Source: Methanolobus profundi (GTDB lineage Archaea; Halobacteriota; Methanosarcinia; Methanosarcinales; Methanosarcinaceae). From it: a stretch of 64,000 nt of DNA. The stretch lies in contig NZ_FOUJ01000005.1 in assembly GCF_900114835.1 (NCBI RefSeq), positions 62,001 through 126,000 on the forward strand. Reading direction: 5' to 3'. Both the position numbers and the translations under genes were made by a program. The notes under the pieces were generated by a model. The model made no database searches. It was not told the DNA's origin and worked only from the letters and a program-made list of their open reading frames with translations. Shown piece after piece: positions 27,109-35,671 of the stretch (positions are counted from its first letter, which is position 1; each line of letters begins with the position of its first letter).

Positions 27109-28008
27109 TTGTGTGAAATGAAACTAATATCCATCATTGTTCCTATTGCCATGATCCTGATGTTCTCAGGAGTTGCAGCGGCAGATATTGCAACTGTACA
27201 TGGCGTAGCCTATGAATGGAGTACGTTCGAACCACTGGACAATGCAATTGTAGCAGTGAACTCTACCCCCGCACAATCAATGGTAGCAAAATACGGTGTT
27301 TATTCCTTTGAATTGCCCAATGGCACATATCAGATAACTGCAAGTTATTATGAGGATGATCAGCTTACGTATTATGCAGATGACCTTATCACTGTCTCGG
27401 ATGAAGGCAGCTATGTTCTGGATATTTTACTCTTGCCTTCGTATTCCAGTTCCGTTAATACAACGGCTACAACTACATCAGAGGATGTTACATCCTCTAC
27501 AACAGAGGACCGTAATCCATTAATTATCGGTGCATTGCTGGTTGTTGTCGTTCTTCTTGCTATTCTTGCACTTCAGATGAAGCAAAGGCCACAAGCTCCT
27601 GCTGCTTCCAGGAAGGCAAAACCAATGTCCCATCCACCGGTGACACCAGAAGTTACAGAAAAGCTTCCTGCTACTTCAAAGGAAGAGCCTCAGGATGAGT
27701 CAGTAATAGAGGAGGTTCTCGATGAGGTATCTGAACCCCTTGTTCCTGTTGCAGAGCCTATTACAAAGGAAGAACCTGCCCCTGCTCCGGTACCTTCAGA
27801 TGAACCGGTGCCTGCTGATCTTCAGGAGATCCTTGACATCCTTAAGTCGCAGGGTGGAAGGATGACCCAGAAGGACATGCGTAAACGTCTCAAATACTCC
27901 GAGGGAAAAGTAAGCCTGATGCTGCTTGATCTTGAGAAGAGGGGCAAGATACAGAAGTTCAAGAAGGGTCGTGGGAATGTTCTGTTCCTTGTGGAACCTG
28001 ATGAATGA
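27109..28008 (+). CDS. Membrane-anchored winged-helix regulator with extracellular carboxypeptidase-regulatory-like domain (copy 2)
   Basis: A 299-residue paralogue of 24611-25402 (COG2512-like). The GTG at 27109 is one possible start; the in-frame ATG at 27118 (MKLISIIVPIAMILM) fits the signal peptide better. The outside domain keeps VHGVAYEWSTFEPLDNAIVAVNS and SYVLDILLLPSYS. A membrane helix lies at about 142-160, then a proline/glutamate-rich linker of about 70 residues that copy 1 lacks. The C-terminal winged helix (SQGGRMTQKDMRKRLKYSEG, VSLMLLDLEKRGKI) is followed by a basic wing. The longer linker may change its reach to DNA. Confidence 0.8.
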   Translation: MCEMKLISIIVPIAMILMFSGVAAADIATVHGVAYEWSTFEPLDNAIVAVNSTPAQSMVAKYGVYSFELPNGTYQITASYYEDDQLTYYADDLITVSDEGSYVLDILLLPSYSSSVNTTATTTSEDVTSSTTEDRNPLIIGALLVVVVLLAILALQMKQRPQAPAASRKAKPMSHPPVTPEVTEKLPATSKEEPQDESVIEEVLDEVSEPLVPVAEPITKEEPAPAPVPSDEPVPADLQEILDILKSQGGRMTQKDMRKRLKYSEGKVSLMLLDLEKRGKIQKFKKGRGNVLFLVEPDE

Positions 28009-28235
28009 TCCTTTATTATTGATCTCTATTTTTCGAAGTTTAACAGAGTAATTATTTGTCAATAGGAGCAACTATCTTTTTATTTGGATATTATTTATGG
28101 ACTTTTATTTTTAAGATATCTCTGCTATTAATTAGATAATAAGCTTTTAAGATACTTATGTGGTATTTTATAACTATTTAAGTCTCTATAAAGCTTTATT
28201 TTTTAATTGTGGCTTATTTTATGCCTTTTCATAAT

Positions 28236-28263
28236 AAGTATCCTTTTATTTAAAACTACGAAT
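28236..28263 (+). promoter_or_regulatory. Conserved promoter of RNA element copy 2
   Basis: AAGTATCCTTTTATTTAAAA matches the stretch before copy 1 in all but one position and includes a TATA-like TTTATTTAAAA. Confidence 0.55.
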
Positions 28264-28430
28264 TAGGGAATTGCCTGTCGGCACTACTGCTCTGACAGGT
28301 ACCACCCAATTGGTGGCACCAACCCCCAACCACATCCAGCCCGGTGTCACCAATGTACCAACAACCAACCCTTCGTATAAGGGACACCTGTTTCCTATCC
28401 ACCAGGTGTCTCTTATCCGAAACAGGAGGA
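28264..28430 (+). ncRNA. Structured RNA element copy 2 (leader of a small ORF)
   Basis: The same three hairpins as copy 1. P1: 28274-28279 with 28294-28299, 14-base loop. P2: 28309-28320 with 28343-28354, 12 pairs with one G-U, 22-base loop with the same CCCCCAACCACATCCAGCC. P3: 28377-28390 with 28403-28416, 14 pairs with one G-U, loop containing CCTATCC. Compared with copy 1, P1 has one compensated pair change (C-G to T-A) and P3 has four (T-A to C-G, G-C to A-T, C-G to T-A, A-T to G-C). Loops and the linker TGTACCAACAACC are conserved. The SD AGGAGG (28424-28429) of the next ORF follows. Confidence 0.8.
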
Positions 28431-28436
28431 GAAAAA

Positions 28437-28604
28437 ATGACAGATATTAACGATACAAAGAAGAAATATGTTGGAACACTGGTTCGCAGCATGCAAAGGA
28501 CGTCTGAAAGCAGATCAGGTTCGATCTCCATTGTTTCAGCTCTGGAAGGAAAATTGAGTCCTGAACAGATGAACCGTCTGTCACACATATCCCGACTGGG
28601 TTGA
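28437..28604 (+). CDS. Small protein downstream of RNA element (copy 2)
   Basis: A 55-residue protein (MTDINDTKKKYVGTLVRSMQ...) with a strong ribosome binding site (AGGAGG, 28424-28429). It aligns without gaps to the 65-residue protein at 25792 but is 10 residues shorter at the C-terminus. Charged, helical, no signal peptide or metal motif. It lies 105 bp upstream of the ABC exporter operon, which has its own start region, so co-transcription is possible but not shown. Function unknown. Confidence 0.65.
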   Translation: MTDINDTKKKYVGTLVRSMQRTSESRSGSISIVSALEGKLSPEQMNRLSHISRLG

Positions 28605-28709
28605 TGTTGTTAGATGAGTTATTCATAGGCGCAATAAGCCAGTATATATATAATACCGGCCTATAAAAAACGAATTCAAATTATCCGGGGAATATCATTG
28701 AGGTGAATT

Positions 28710-29459
28710 ATGGACGAGAATCACACTAATGTAGAACAGGAACTTGCAGGGGACGGACCTGACACTCTCATGCGTCTGACCGACGTATGGAAGATATACA
28801 AAATGGGAGATGTCGAGTTTGCAGCATTGAAGGGCGTTGACCTGGAGATCCTCCATGGCGAGTTCGTAGTAATACTTGGACCCAGTGGAAGTGGCAAGAG
28901 TACAATGATGAACCTTCTTGGATGTCTTGACATACCAAGCAAAGGTGTTGTAGAACTGAACAACAGGGACATCGCTCAGATGAAGGAATCAGAGCTTGCC
29001 CAGATAAGAGGTCAATTAATTGGTTTCATTTTTCAGACATTCAATCTGCTACCGACACTGAACACAATAGAAAACGTAATGCTTCCTCTTGAATTTCAGG
29101 AAGCTGATCCCGATCATTCATGGAAGAGAGCAGAACAACTACTCGATATAGTCTCTCTCGGTGATAAAAAATACAATCTTCCTTCACAATTGTCTGGTGG
29201 ACAGAGGCAAAGAGTTGCGATCGCAAGATCTTTGGCAGTTGATCCCAAGGTCATCCTTGCGGACGAACCAACAGGTAATCTGGACAGTGAAACAGGAAAT
29301 TACATTCTTGAATTCTTAAGTAACCTTCACCAAAAGGAAGGTAAAACTATCATAATGATCACCCACGATCCGGAACTAACCAAATATGCAGATCGTGTGG
29401 TTCATATCAAAGATGGAATGGTCGATAATATAGAGATAATAAAGCGTGAAGCAATGTGA
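28710..29459 (+). CDS. ABC transporter ATP-binding protein (MacB/LolD type)
   Basis: A 249-residue ATPase energising the permease at 30831-32096. It has Walker [10 protein letters not shown], the Q-loop in [12 protein letters not shown], the signature [16 protein letters not shown], Walker [14 protein letters not shown] and the switch histidine in ITHDPELT, all typical of the MacB/LolD/FtsE group. About 20 N-terminal residues form an acidic extension. It overlaps the frame of the next gene only by an unused GTG. The complex probably exports or moves a substrate at the cell surface in a mechanotransmission manner; the substrate is unknown. Confidence 0.92.
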   Translation: MDENHTNVEQELAGDGPDTLMRLTDVWKIYKMGDVEFAALKGVDLEILHGEFVVILGPSGSGKSTMMNLLGCLDIPSKGVVELNNRDIAQMKESELAQIRGQLIGFIFQTFNLLPTLNTIENVMLPLEFQEADPDHSWKRAEQLLDIVSLGDKKYNLPSQLSGGQRQRVAIARSLAVDPKVILADEPTGNLDSETGNYILEFLSNLHQKEGKTIIMITHDPELTKYADRVVHIKDGMVDNIEIIKREAM

Positions 29460-29463
29460 TAAT

Positions 29464-30828
29464 ATGAGAAAATTATTGATATTAATGTTAATACTACTGC
29501 TGCCAATAACCAATGCAGCAGCAGGCTTGAATGCAGGTGCATCAGGGGTGAATGTGGATCTGATGACCCAGAGTCCGTATCCTGCAAGGCCTGGTGAGAC
29601 CGTAGAATTAACTCTCAGTCTCCAGAACGAAGGAAGCAATGACCTCTCTGATGTCGTTGTAAGTATAGATGCTGATTATCCTTTCAGTCAGGTCTCCGGA
29701 CAGTCACTGACAAAGACGATATCCTACATGGAAGCTCGTCAGGATGAGGAAGATGCAACAACTGTAAAATTCAAGTTAAAAGTAGATTCTGATGTTTCAG
29801 ATGGAACTTATGACATAGATGTTATTGTAAAGGACAGTGAGTCTGACTCTAGCTCCGTAACAACCCTTGAAGTTGAAGTACAGGGTAAGGAATATGCTCA
29901 GATCGTCACAATAAGTGATTCCAGCATTGATGTTGCAACTGTAGAACCTCTTGAGTTTGTCATAACCAATACAGGTTCATCACCACTACAGAACATGGCG
30001 GTCTCATGGGAAGAATCAACCGGTACGATCTTACCTGTATATTCCTCTAACACCAAGTACATAACTTCTCTGGATGTCGATGAATCAGTCGCAGTAGTAT
30101 ACTCTGTAATGGCTGATGTAGATGCAGATCCCGGATTATATCAACTTGATATCACACTTGAGTTCCAGGATTATAATTCCAACACAACTTTGATAGAAAC
30201 CAAAGCTGGAATGTTTGTTGGAGGAACCACTGACTTTGATCTGAGCTACTCAGAAAGTGACGAAGGAGAGGTTTCTCTGTCCCTTGCGAATGTAGGTAAT
30301 AATGAGGCTTACTCTGTGAAAGTATCAATACCTGAACAGGACAATTTTGAAGCTACAGGAAGTACCTCTACGATCGTCGGTAACCTTGAGAAGGGCGATT
30401 ACACTATCACATCATTCTCAATAAGCCAGACAAGTTCAATGCCATCAATGGATGAAGGTTCATCTGGTACAGCAGATGCAGAGCCTTCCGAGATGACAGA
30501 AGAGGACATGGAAGCCATGCAGGAAGAAATGGAAGCAAAGACCGAACTTCTTGTCAACATTGAATACACAGACTCTGCAGGTCAGAGACACACCGTGGAA
30601 AAGGCTGTTCAGATCGAGGAATTGACTGGTGGCACAATGGGAGACATGTCCGGCGGACCAGGTCAGAGCTCATCATCTAACAGCTATCTGTTGTACGGTG
30701 CAGTTGCACTTGTAGTCGTAGTTGTAGGACTCAATTACAGAAAGAAGAAGATGATCAAAGAAGGCAACTATGTTCCACTTAACGTTGAGCTAAGAAATCT
30801 CAAGGCTAAAATATTGAAGAAGGACTAA
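29464..30828 (+). CDS. COG1361-type surface protein partner of the ABC exporter
   Basis: A 454-residue membrane-anchored extracellular protein. The ATG at 29464 gives a signal peptide (MRKLLILMLILLLPITNAAA). Then come several CARDB-like beta-sandwich repeats (PARPGETVELTLSLQNEGSN, VVSIDADYPF, FVITNTGSSPLQNM, SLANVGNNEAYSV). An acidic, methionine-rich stretch at about 340-365 precedes a C-terminal membrane helix (LLYGAVALVVVVVGL) and a basic tail. Such proteins regularly lie between MacB-like ATPase and permease genes in archaea and may serve as the periplasmic-adaptor equivalent. It starts 4 bp after the ATPase gene. Confidence 0.82.
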   Translation: MRKLLILMLILLLPITNAAAGLNAGASGVNVDLMTQSPYPARPGETVELTLSLQNEGSNDLSDVVVSIDADYPFSQVSGQSLTKTISYMEARQDEEDATTVKFKLKVDSDVSDGTYDIDVIVKDSESDSSSVTTLEVEVQGKEYAQIVTISDSSIDVATVEPLEFVITNTGSSPLQNMAVSWEESTGTILPVYSSNTKYITSLDVDESVAVVYSVMADVDADPGLYQLDITLEFQDYNSNTTLIETKAGMFVGGTTDFDLSYSESDEGEVSLSLANVGNNEAYSVKVSIPEQDNFEATGSTSTIVGNLEKGDYTITSFSISQTSSMPSMDEGSSGTADAEPSEMTEEDMEAMQEEMEAKTELLVNIEYTDSAGQRHTVEKAVQIEELTGGTMGDMSGGPGQSSSSNSYLLYGAVALVVVVVGLNYRKKKMIKEGNYVPLNVELRNLKAKILKKD

Positions 30829-30830
30829 AA

Positions 30831-32096
30831 ATGAGACGAAGCACCTATATTAAGCTCGCTACTAACATCCTGGTCCACAGTAAGATCAGAAGCTGGCTCA
30901 CTATAATAGGTATCGTCATCGGTGTTGGATCAGTTGTCACCATTATGGCACTAAGTGACAGTATGTCTGCTGATATGGAAGAACAATTTGCTGATATGGA
31001 CCTTACATTGATCCAGGTAACTCCTGGTTATTCCCATGCATCAATGGGAGGGCCAGGAGGAGGAGGAGGTCCGCCAGGCTCAGGTGGATCCTCAAGTTCT
31101 TCTTCATCCTCTGATGACGATGATCCTGAGTTGACCAAAAAGGACATACAGGCCCTAAAAGCGGTTGACAATATAGATTACATCTATGGACAGATATCCG
31201 GCAGTGATCTGGAAGTGTATTTCATGGGTGAGACTGCGGATCTTTCAGTGACAGGAGTTGACCCACAGGTCTGGCAGTACACAGTAACCTATGAACTGGA
31301 ATCCGGCAGATTGCTGGATGCCTCTGACACTAACGTTGTGGTTATAGGTTATGGTATAGCTCACGATATGTTTGATGATGAAGTAGGCCTGAACCGTGTG
31401 TTGACCATCGAAGGCAAATCATACAGGGTAGTAGGTATACTGGCAGAGGACGAAAGTGACAACGCGATCATCATGCCGATAGATTCAGCAGTCGAGATCG
31501 TAGAAGACGCAGAAGATGATGTTTACGATACCATTGTCGTAAAGGCATCGGATACCGACTATGTTGAAACGGTCGTTGAAGATGTCGAAGAACGTCTGAT
31601 GTTATCCAGAGGTATCATGGACGAAGATGACAGGGACTTCTCTGTTTCAGATTCACTTTCACAGGCAGAATCTGCCAGTGAGATGATGGAATCCATGACA
31701 ATATTCCTGGGAGCCATAGCAGGAGTTTCACTTCTTGTGGGTTCTGTGGGTATTGCAAATACGATGCTTACATCAGTAATGGAGAAAACCAAGGAGATCG
31801 GTACGATGAAGGCTATCGGTGCTAAGAACGGAGATATTCTCATGATATTCCTGTTCAACTCGGCACTTGTGGGCTTTGTAGGAGGCGTGCTTGGTATATT
31901 GCTAAGTCTTGCATTGACGTCGTTGATGCCGTATCTGGGAATTTCCATGACACGTTCATCCATGGGTATGACCGTTGCTCCATCTCTGATGGTGATGGGT
32001 ATTGCCATTGCGGTGTTCATAGGAGTGCTGTCAGGTATCATCCCGGCATACAATGCTTCAAAGATGAGACCAGTGGATGCATTGAGATACGAATAA
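30831..32096 (+). CDS. MacB/FtsX-like ABC transporter permease
   Basis: A 421-residue permease. The N-terminal membrane helix (SWLTIIGIVIGVGSVVTIMAL) is followed by an extracellular MacB_PCD domain (about 45-280), then three C-terminal helices with the FtsX signature (MTIFLGAIAGVSLLVGSVGI, EKTKEIGTMKAIGAKN, PVDALRYE). An unusual low-complexity insert of glycine, serine and aspartate occupies residues about 74-98 of the outside domain. It is the last gene of the three-gene exporter operon, starting 2 bp after the COG1361 gene. Confidence 0.92.
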   Translation: MRRSTYIKLATNILVHSKIRSWLTIIGIVIGVGSVVTIMALSDSMSADMEEQFADMDLTLIQVTPGYSHASMGGPGGGGGPPGSGGSSSSSSSSDDDDPELTKKDIQALKAVDNIDYIYGQISGSDLEVYFMGETADLSVTGVDPQVWQYTVTYELESGRLLDASDTNVVVIGYGIAHDMFDDEVGLNRVLTIEGKSYRVVGILAEDESDNAIIMPIDSAVEIVEDAEDDVYDTIVVKASDTDYVETVVEDVEERLMLSRGIMDEDDRDFSVSDSLSQAESASEMMESMTIFLGAIAGVSLLVGSVGIANTMLTSVMEKTKEIGTMKAIGAKNGDILMIFLFNSALVGFVGGVLGILLSLALTSLMPYLGISMTRSSMGMTVAPSLMVMGIAIAVFIGVLSGIIPAYNASKMRPVDALRYE

Positions 32097-32247
32097 AGAA
32101 CGAACGAAATTCCTCTCCTGAAAGGAATTGGCAGGTTTCATGTGAAGCTGTGGGAGTGCTTCATATGATCCCTTTATCTTTAGAATAAGTGGGTGGAAGA
32201 TGATCAATTGAATAGAGGATCGTATAGAATAAATAAGGTGAAATGCG

Positions 32248-33294
32248 ATGACAAAATTGGTACTGTCTACTATAATGGCATTGATACTGATGTTCTCGGC
32301 ATATACAGTGGCCGATGGGAATGATGATGCGAATATATCTTTTTCTTCCTCTCTGATCGAGGATGGTGTTTCAGGTAACATGAGAGCAAAAGCTCAGCAG
32401 ATGGCCTTTACAGCCAGCCAGCAATTCCTGAGTTCCAATATGGCCCAGAGATTAGGCTTTGGTCAGGGTCAAATGCAGAATGCTCAGAACATGCAGACAC
32501 CACAAGTCCTACAACAGAACGATATGCAGAATATGAGACAACAGGGACAGCAGGGAGAAATGAATACAGCTCCTTCAAATTTGCCTGCCCAGAATGTTCC
32601 CATTGGGCCTGTCCCAAGGATGCAACAGGAAATGACTGACAGGGAAGAACTGAGAGATTTCCTTAAAGAGAACACTTTCTCTGTAACAGATATCTCTGAA
32701 TTCCAGGAATATGTAACTCCATACGCAGATGCGGTTCAGGATTATCTTGATGATGAGGACCTTGATGATGAAGATGAGATATACGAGGCTGCAGTCGAAT
32801 GGATATGGGTATCTGATATAACCCTGATCGGCAAGCAGGAAGAATGGCTGACCCCGACCGAGTTCCTTGAGGAAACCCCGGATTACGATTCAAACCCGGT
32901 TCCTGGTGAGATCGTAAGTGACTGTGAGGATCAGGCCAATACTCTGGCATCACTGCTTATAGGCTCCGGTGAATATGACGAGAGCGATGTAAGGGTTGCC
33001 ATAGGTATTGTGAACTTCGATGGCAGCGCCGGTGGACATGCATGGGTAGAGGTCTATGAGGATGATGAATGGTTCCCTGTGGATGCTACAGTTGGTCCTT
33101 ACTACGACGATGACGAGGAAGAAGTGATCTATCCTGATGACTATGAGGATATAGACTTTGATTATTTCCTGGATGAGGATTACTCAGTGGTCGAAGTATG
33201 GTACTATTACAACAATGAATATTTCATTGATGCAAGCTCAGGAACAGGAGATGCTCCGGATAACTGGGACGATGTACCGTCCAGTTATAACTGA
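32248..33294 (+). CDS. Secreted transglutaminase-like protein (copy 1)
   Basis: A 348-residue exported protein with the transglutaminase-like (papain-fold) triad: Cys226 in VSDCEDQANTLASLL, His264 in GGHAWVEVY and Asp279 in FPVDATVG. A signal peptide (to about residue 22) precedes a Gln/Met/Asn-rich low-complexity region (about 70-115) and a helical lead-in (FQEYVTPYADAVQDYLDDED). It is very acidic, with Asp/Glu runs near 290. It may cross-link or cleave surface proteins. The paralogue at 44919-45800 has the triad, and a remnant lies at 36709-36879. It follows the exporter operon by 151 bp. Confidence 0.82.
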   Translation: MTKLVLSTIMALILMFSAYTVADGNDDANISFSSSLIEDGVSGNMRAKAQQMAFTASQQFLSSNMAQRLGFGQGQMQNAQNMQTPQVLQQNDMQNMRQQGQQGEMNTAPSNLPAQNVPIGPVPRMQQEMTDREELRDFLKENTFSVTDISEFQEYVTPYADAVQDYLDDEDLDDEDEIYEAAVEWIWVSDITLIGKQEEWLTPTEFLEETPDYDSNPVPGEIVSDCEDQANTLASLLIGSGEYDESDVRVAIGIVNFDGSAGGHAWVEVYEDDEWFPVDATVGPYYDDDEEEVIYPDDYEDIDFDYFLDEDYSVVEVWYYYNNEYFIDASSGTGDAPDNWDDVPSSYN

Positions 33295-33432
33295 GTATTT
33301 TCTTCTTTTTTTATTTTATTAAATAATTCTTCTGGATGTTAGTTATTTTTATATGGTTGTATATCTTTTTTAGACTGGGTATAAACGCATGTGTGTTAAA
33401 GTAAGTAAACTTTAGCATGTGGAGTGAATAAA

Positions 33433-34548
33433 ATGAAAGAAATTTTCAAAATATTCCTTAGTATGCTTGTTGTATCAATCATGCTCATAGGAACTGTGGG
33501 AGCTGAATCTACTGATTCAGATAAATATGAGTTGTTTGAAGGCGAATACTACTTACCAGACTATGGTCCGGATTCATTTGAATTACTAAATCAAGATTCA
33601 AATATTATTGCAACTTGGGGAACTGTACCTGAAATTACAGACGATAAAGAAAAAGTTGATTGGTTAGCCACTATCCGACCTTGCATCAATAATTCTAAAG
33701 AAGATCTTCTACCTTATATGAAATCACATGGTGGGCCTCTTCTCGGTTTTGGAACTAACTATGAGGGATATATTTTTGTAGAATTCGATGAGGAATCTAT
33801 TGATTTAGTAGACAAATCTGTCATGAATGATATATACGACACGATTACTAAAAATGCAAAAGAAATTGGCTTGTATGATGTTCCAATTGTATATAGAACA
33901 AATAAAGAAGCCACTCTTGACTCACGAACCGTTTATTCAGGTGATTTAGTTGGAGGAATTGCACTAAAACATAGAAGTACAGATGATAATCTATGGTATT
34001 CTTCAACACTATCCTTTGCTGCAGAAGACAGCAACGGTAACGAAGGATTTGTGATGACTGCACATTCAGTCGATGACGCTGGAGGTATTGGTGCATTCAT
34101 TGCACAGTATTACACCAACGTACAAGTCGGAGAAGTTACTTATTATGACCCCTACTTTGCAGATGCTGCTTGGGTAGAAGCAACTAATATCAATGTTGCA
34201 GATGACATATATTATGCGGACACCGACGTACTAAAAGATGTAACTGGTTATGGAGATACTAGCCAAGGAGCAAAGGTATACATCTCAGGCATTACGTCTG
34301 AAACAAACTATGGATACGTAACAGATGATTATATTACTCAATATAACCCGTACTTTGATCAGGATCTTTATTATCAGTTCTCTGCTGATTATGAGGCTGA
34401 TGGGGGCGATAGTGGTGCACCCATATTCCAAAAGACACTAGGAGGAGTTAAAATTGTAGGTGTACATTGGGGACATCAAGGAACAGCTACATACTTTTCC
34501 CCTATAAGCGGAGTGATTGCAGATTTAGGTATAACTCCCTTATATTAA
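33433..34548 (+). CDS. Secreted trypsin-like serine protease with repeated N-terminal domain
   Basis: A 371-residue exported protease. The ATG at 33433 follows GGAGTGA. After the signal peptide (to about residue 24) comes a domain of about 100 residues (NIIATWGTVPEITDD, GGPLLGFGTNYEGYIFVEF, DVPIVY) found again in the next two genes. The C-terminal half has a chymotrypsin-fold triad: His211 in MTAHSVDD, Asp244 in FADAAW and Ser327 in GGDSGAPIF. The N-terminal domain sits where a propeptide would be. AT-rich codon use and neighbouring remnants suggest an accessory gene. The substrate is unknown. Confidence 0.8.
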   Translation: MKEIFKIFLSMLVVSIMLIGTVGAESTDSDKYELFEGEYYLPDYGPDSFELLNQDSNIIATWGTVPEITDDKEKVDWLATIRPCINNSKEDLLPYMKSHGGPLLGFGTNYEGYIFVEFDEESIDLVDKSVMNDIYDTITKNAKEIGLYDVPIVYRTNKEATLDSRTVYSGDLVGGIALKHRSTDDNLWYSSTLSFAAEDSNGNEGFVMTAHSVDDAGGIGAFIAQYYTNVQVGEVTYYDPYFADAAWVEATNINVADDIYYADTDVLKDVTGYGDTSQGAKVYISGITSETNYGYVTDDYITQYNPYFDQDLYYQFSADYEADGGDSGAPIFQKTLGGVKIVGVHWGHQGTATYFSPISGVIADLGITPLY

Positions 34549-34567
34549 ACAGATATTTTAAAGTAAT

Positions 34568-34607
34568 GACAAATTAGTGATCTCTAATTTGTCAGCTTTC
34601 TTTTTTT
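34568..34607 (+). terminator. Terminator of the serine protease gene
   Basis: A 10-bp perfect stem (GACAAATTAG 34568-34577 with CTAATTTGTC 34584-34593, six-base loop) is followed by AGCTTTCTTTTTTT. Confidence 0.85.
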
Positions 34608-34703
34608 AAATATATAATTGTTCAGTAAAAACTCACTACTACATGGGAAATAGCACCATCATTAATCAAGAATAATAAAGCATTATTAAAGGATTAAAGA
34701 GCA

Positions 34704-35660
34704 ATGAATCGGACAATAAGAATTAGAATAATACTGATATTGATAATACTTGTGAATACATTGATACCCATATTCGCAAGTGCCGAATACAATGAATCAA
34801 TCGATAGTCATAACTCATATTTAGAAGAGTTTAGAAATGATTCTCATTTTATAGGATATAAAGGAAATCTACCAGATACTATTGACCAGGAATGGAAGAA
34901 TGCAATTAGAGATTGCTGGCTGAATCTCACAGGACCATCTTATTACAAATTTGATAAGTCGATAAAAAGCGTTGGATCTAACAGCGAATTATTAATCGTG
35001 TATTTGGGCTCTGCCTACAAAGGAGAAGTAAATGATTCAAGAATTGATCAGATGTATCAGAAAATAGAAACCTATTGTGAAGAAAATGTGGGTGTAGGTA
35101 ATGTTCCTGTTGTTTTCATGTGGGCAGAAGATGAGGAAGACCTGATAATGGTATATGATTCAGATGCATTTGAGAATGCAAAAAACAGTTCAAGCTTTGT
35201 AGCTTCTCGAGGAAACGTACCGACATTTTCAGATGAAAATGAAAGATTGCAATGGACAGATGACGTTTTTGAAGCAGGCTCCATCAAGGAGTTAAGTCCA
35301 TATTTTACTTCTCAGAAAGGACCGCTTCTTATATCTTATAGTTTCCAAAGATATGGAGGATATGTAAAAGTAGGAGTCAACAAAGATACTCCAGAAAGAG
35401 TGAATGATTCTTCTATTAATGAAATTTACCAGATTGTTTATAATCACTATGAAGAAGTAGGCATTACTGATATTCCGGTTGTATTTGTATGGGAGGAAGT
35501 GCCACAGATCGATGAAATGGCAATAGGTGAACCTCCAATAGAATATCATTCTGAAGATACCAATGTGTCAGACAATGAGGAATCTTCACAAACCACGCCA
35601 GGTTTCACCTCCGTTATGCTTGTCATGTGCATTCTTATACTGGCAAGATTTAGAAAATAA
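34704..35660 (+). CDS. Surface protein with two protease-prodomain-like repeats and PGF-CTERM-like anchor
   Basis: A 318-residue exported protein with a signal peptide (to about residue 27) and two copies of the domain seen at the N-terminus of the neighbouring protease. Each copy has IxxxGNxP, a W-x6-C- or W-containing helix, a GYVKVG-like strand, a R(V/I)NDSxIxxIY helix and (D/N)(V/I)PVVFxWxE. The C-terminus (TTPGFTSVMLVMCILILARFRK) reads as a PGF-CTERM-like sorting signal: PGF, one helix, basic end. No protease triad. It may bind or inhibit the neighbouring protease, but this is inference from the shared domain only. Confidence 0.75.
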   Translation: MNRTIRIRIILILIILVNTLIPIFASAEYNESIDSHNSYLEEFRNDSHFIGYKGNLPDTIDQEWKNAIRDCWLNLTGPSYYKFDKSIKSVGSNSELLIVYLGSAYKGEVNDSRIDQMYQKIETYCEENVGVGNVPVVFMWAEDEEDLIMVYDSDAFENAKNSSSFVASRGNVPTFSDENERLQWTDDVFEAGSIKELSPYFTSQKGPLLISYSFQRYGGYVKVGVNKDTPERVNDSSINEIYQIVYNHYEEVGITDIPVVFVWEEVPQIDEMAIGEPPIEYHSEDTNVSDNEESSQTTPGFTSVMLVMCILILARFRK

Positions 35661-35671
35661 GAGGAAATTGC

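Noticed and set aside
25621-28430. CRISPR array or insertion sequence as explanation for the repeated RNA element
   Set aside because: Only two copies 2.6 kb apart, no spacers, no terminal inverted repeats, no transposase. Stem changes are compensatory, which mobile DNA repeats would not need.
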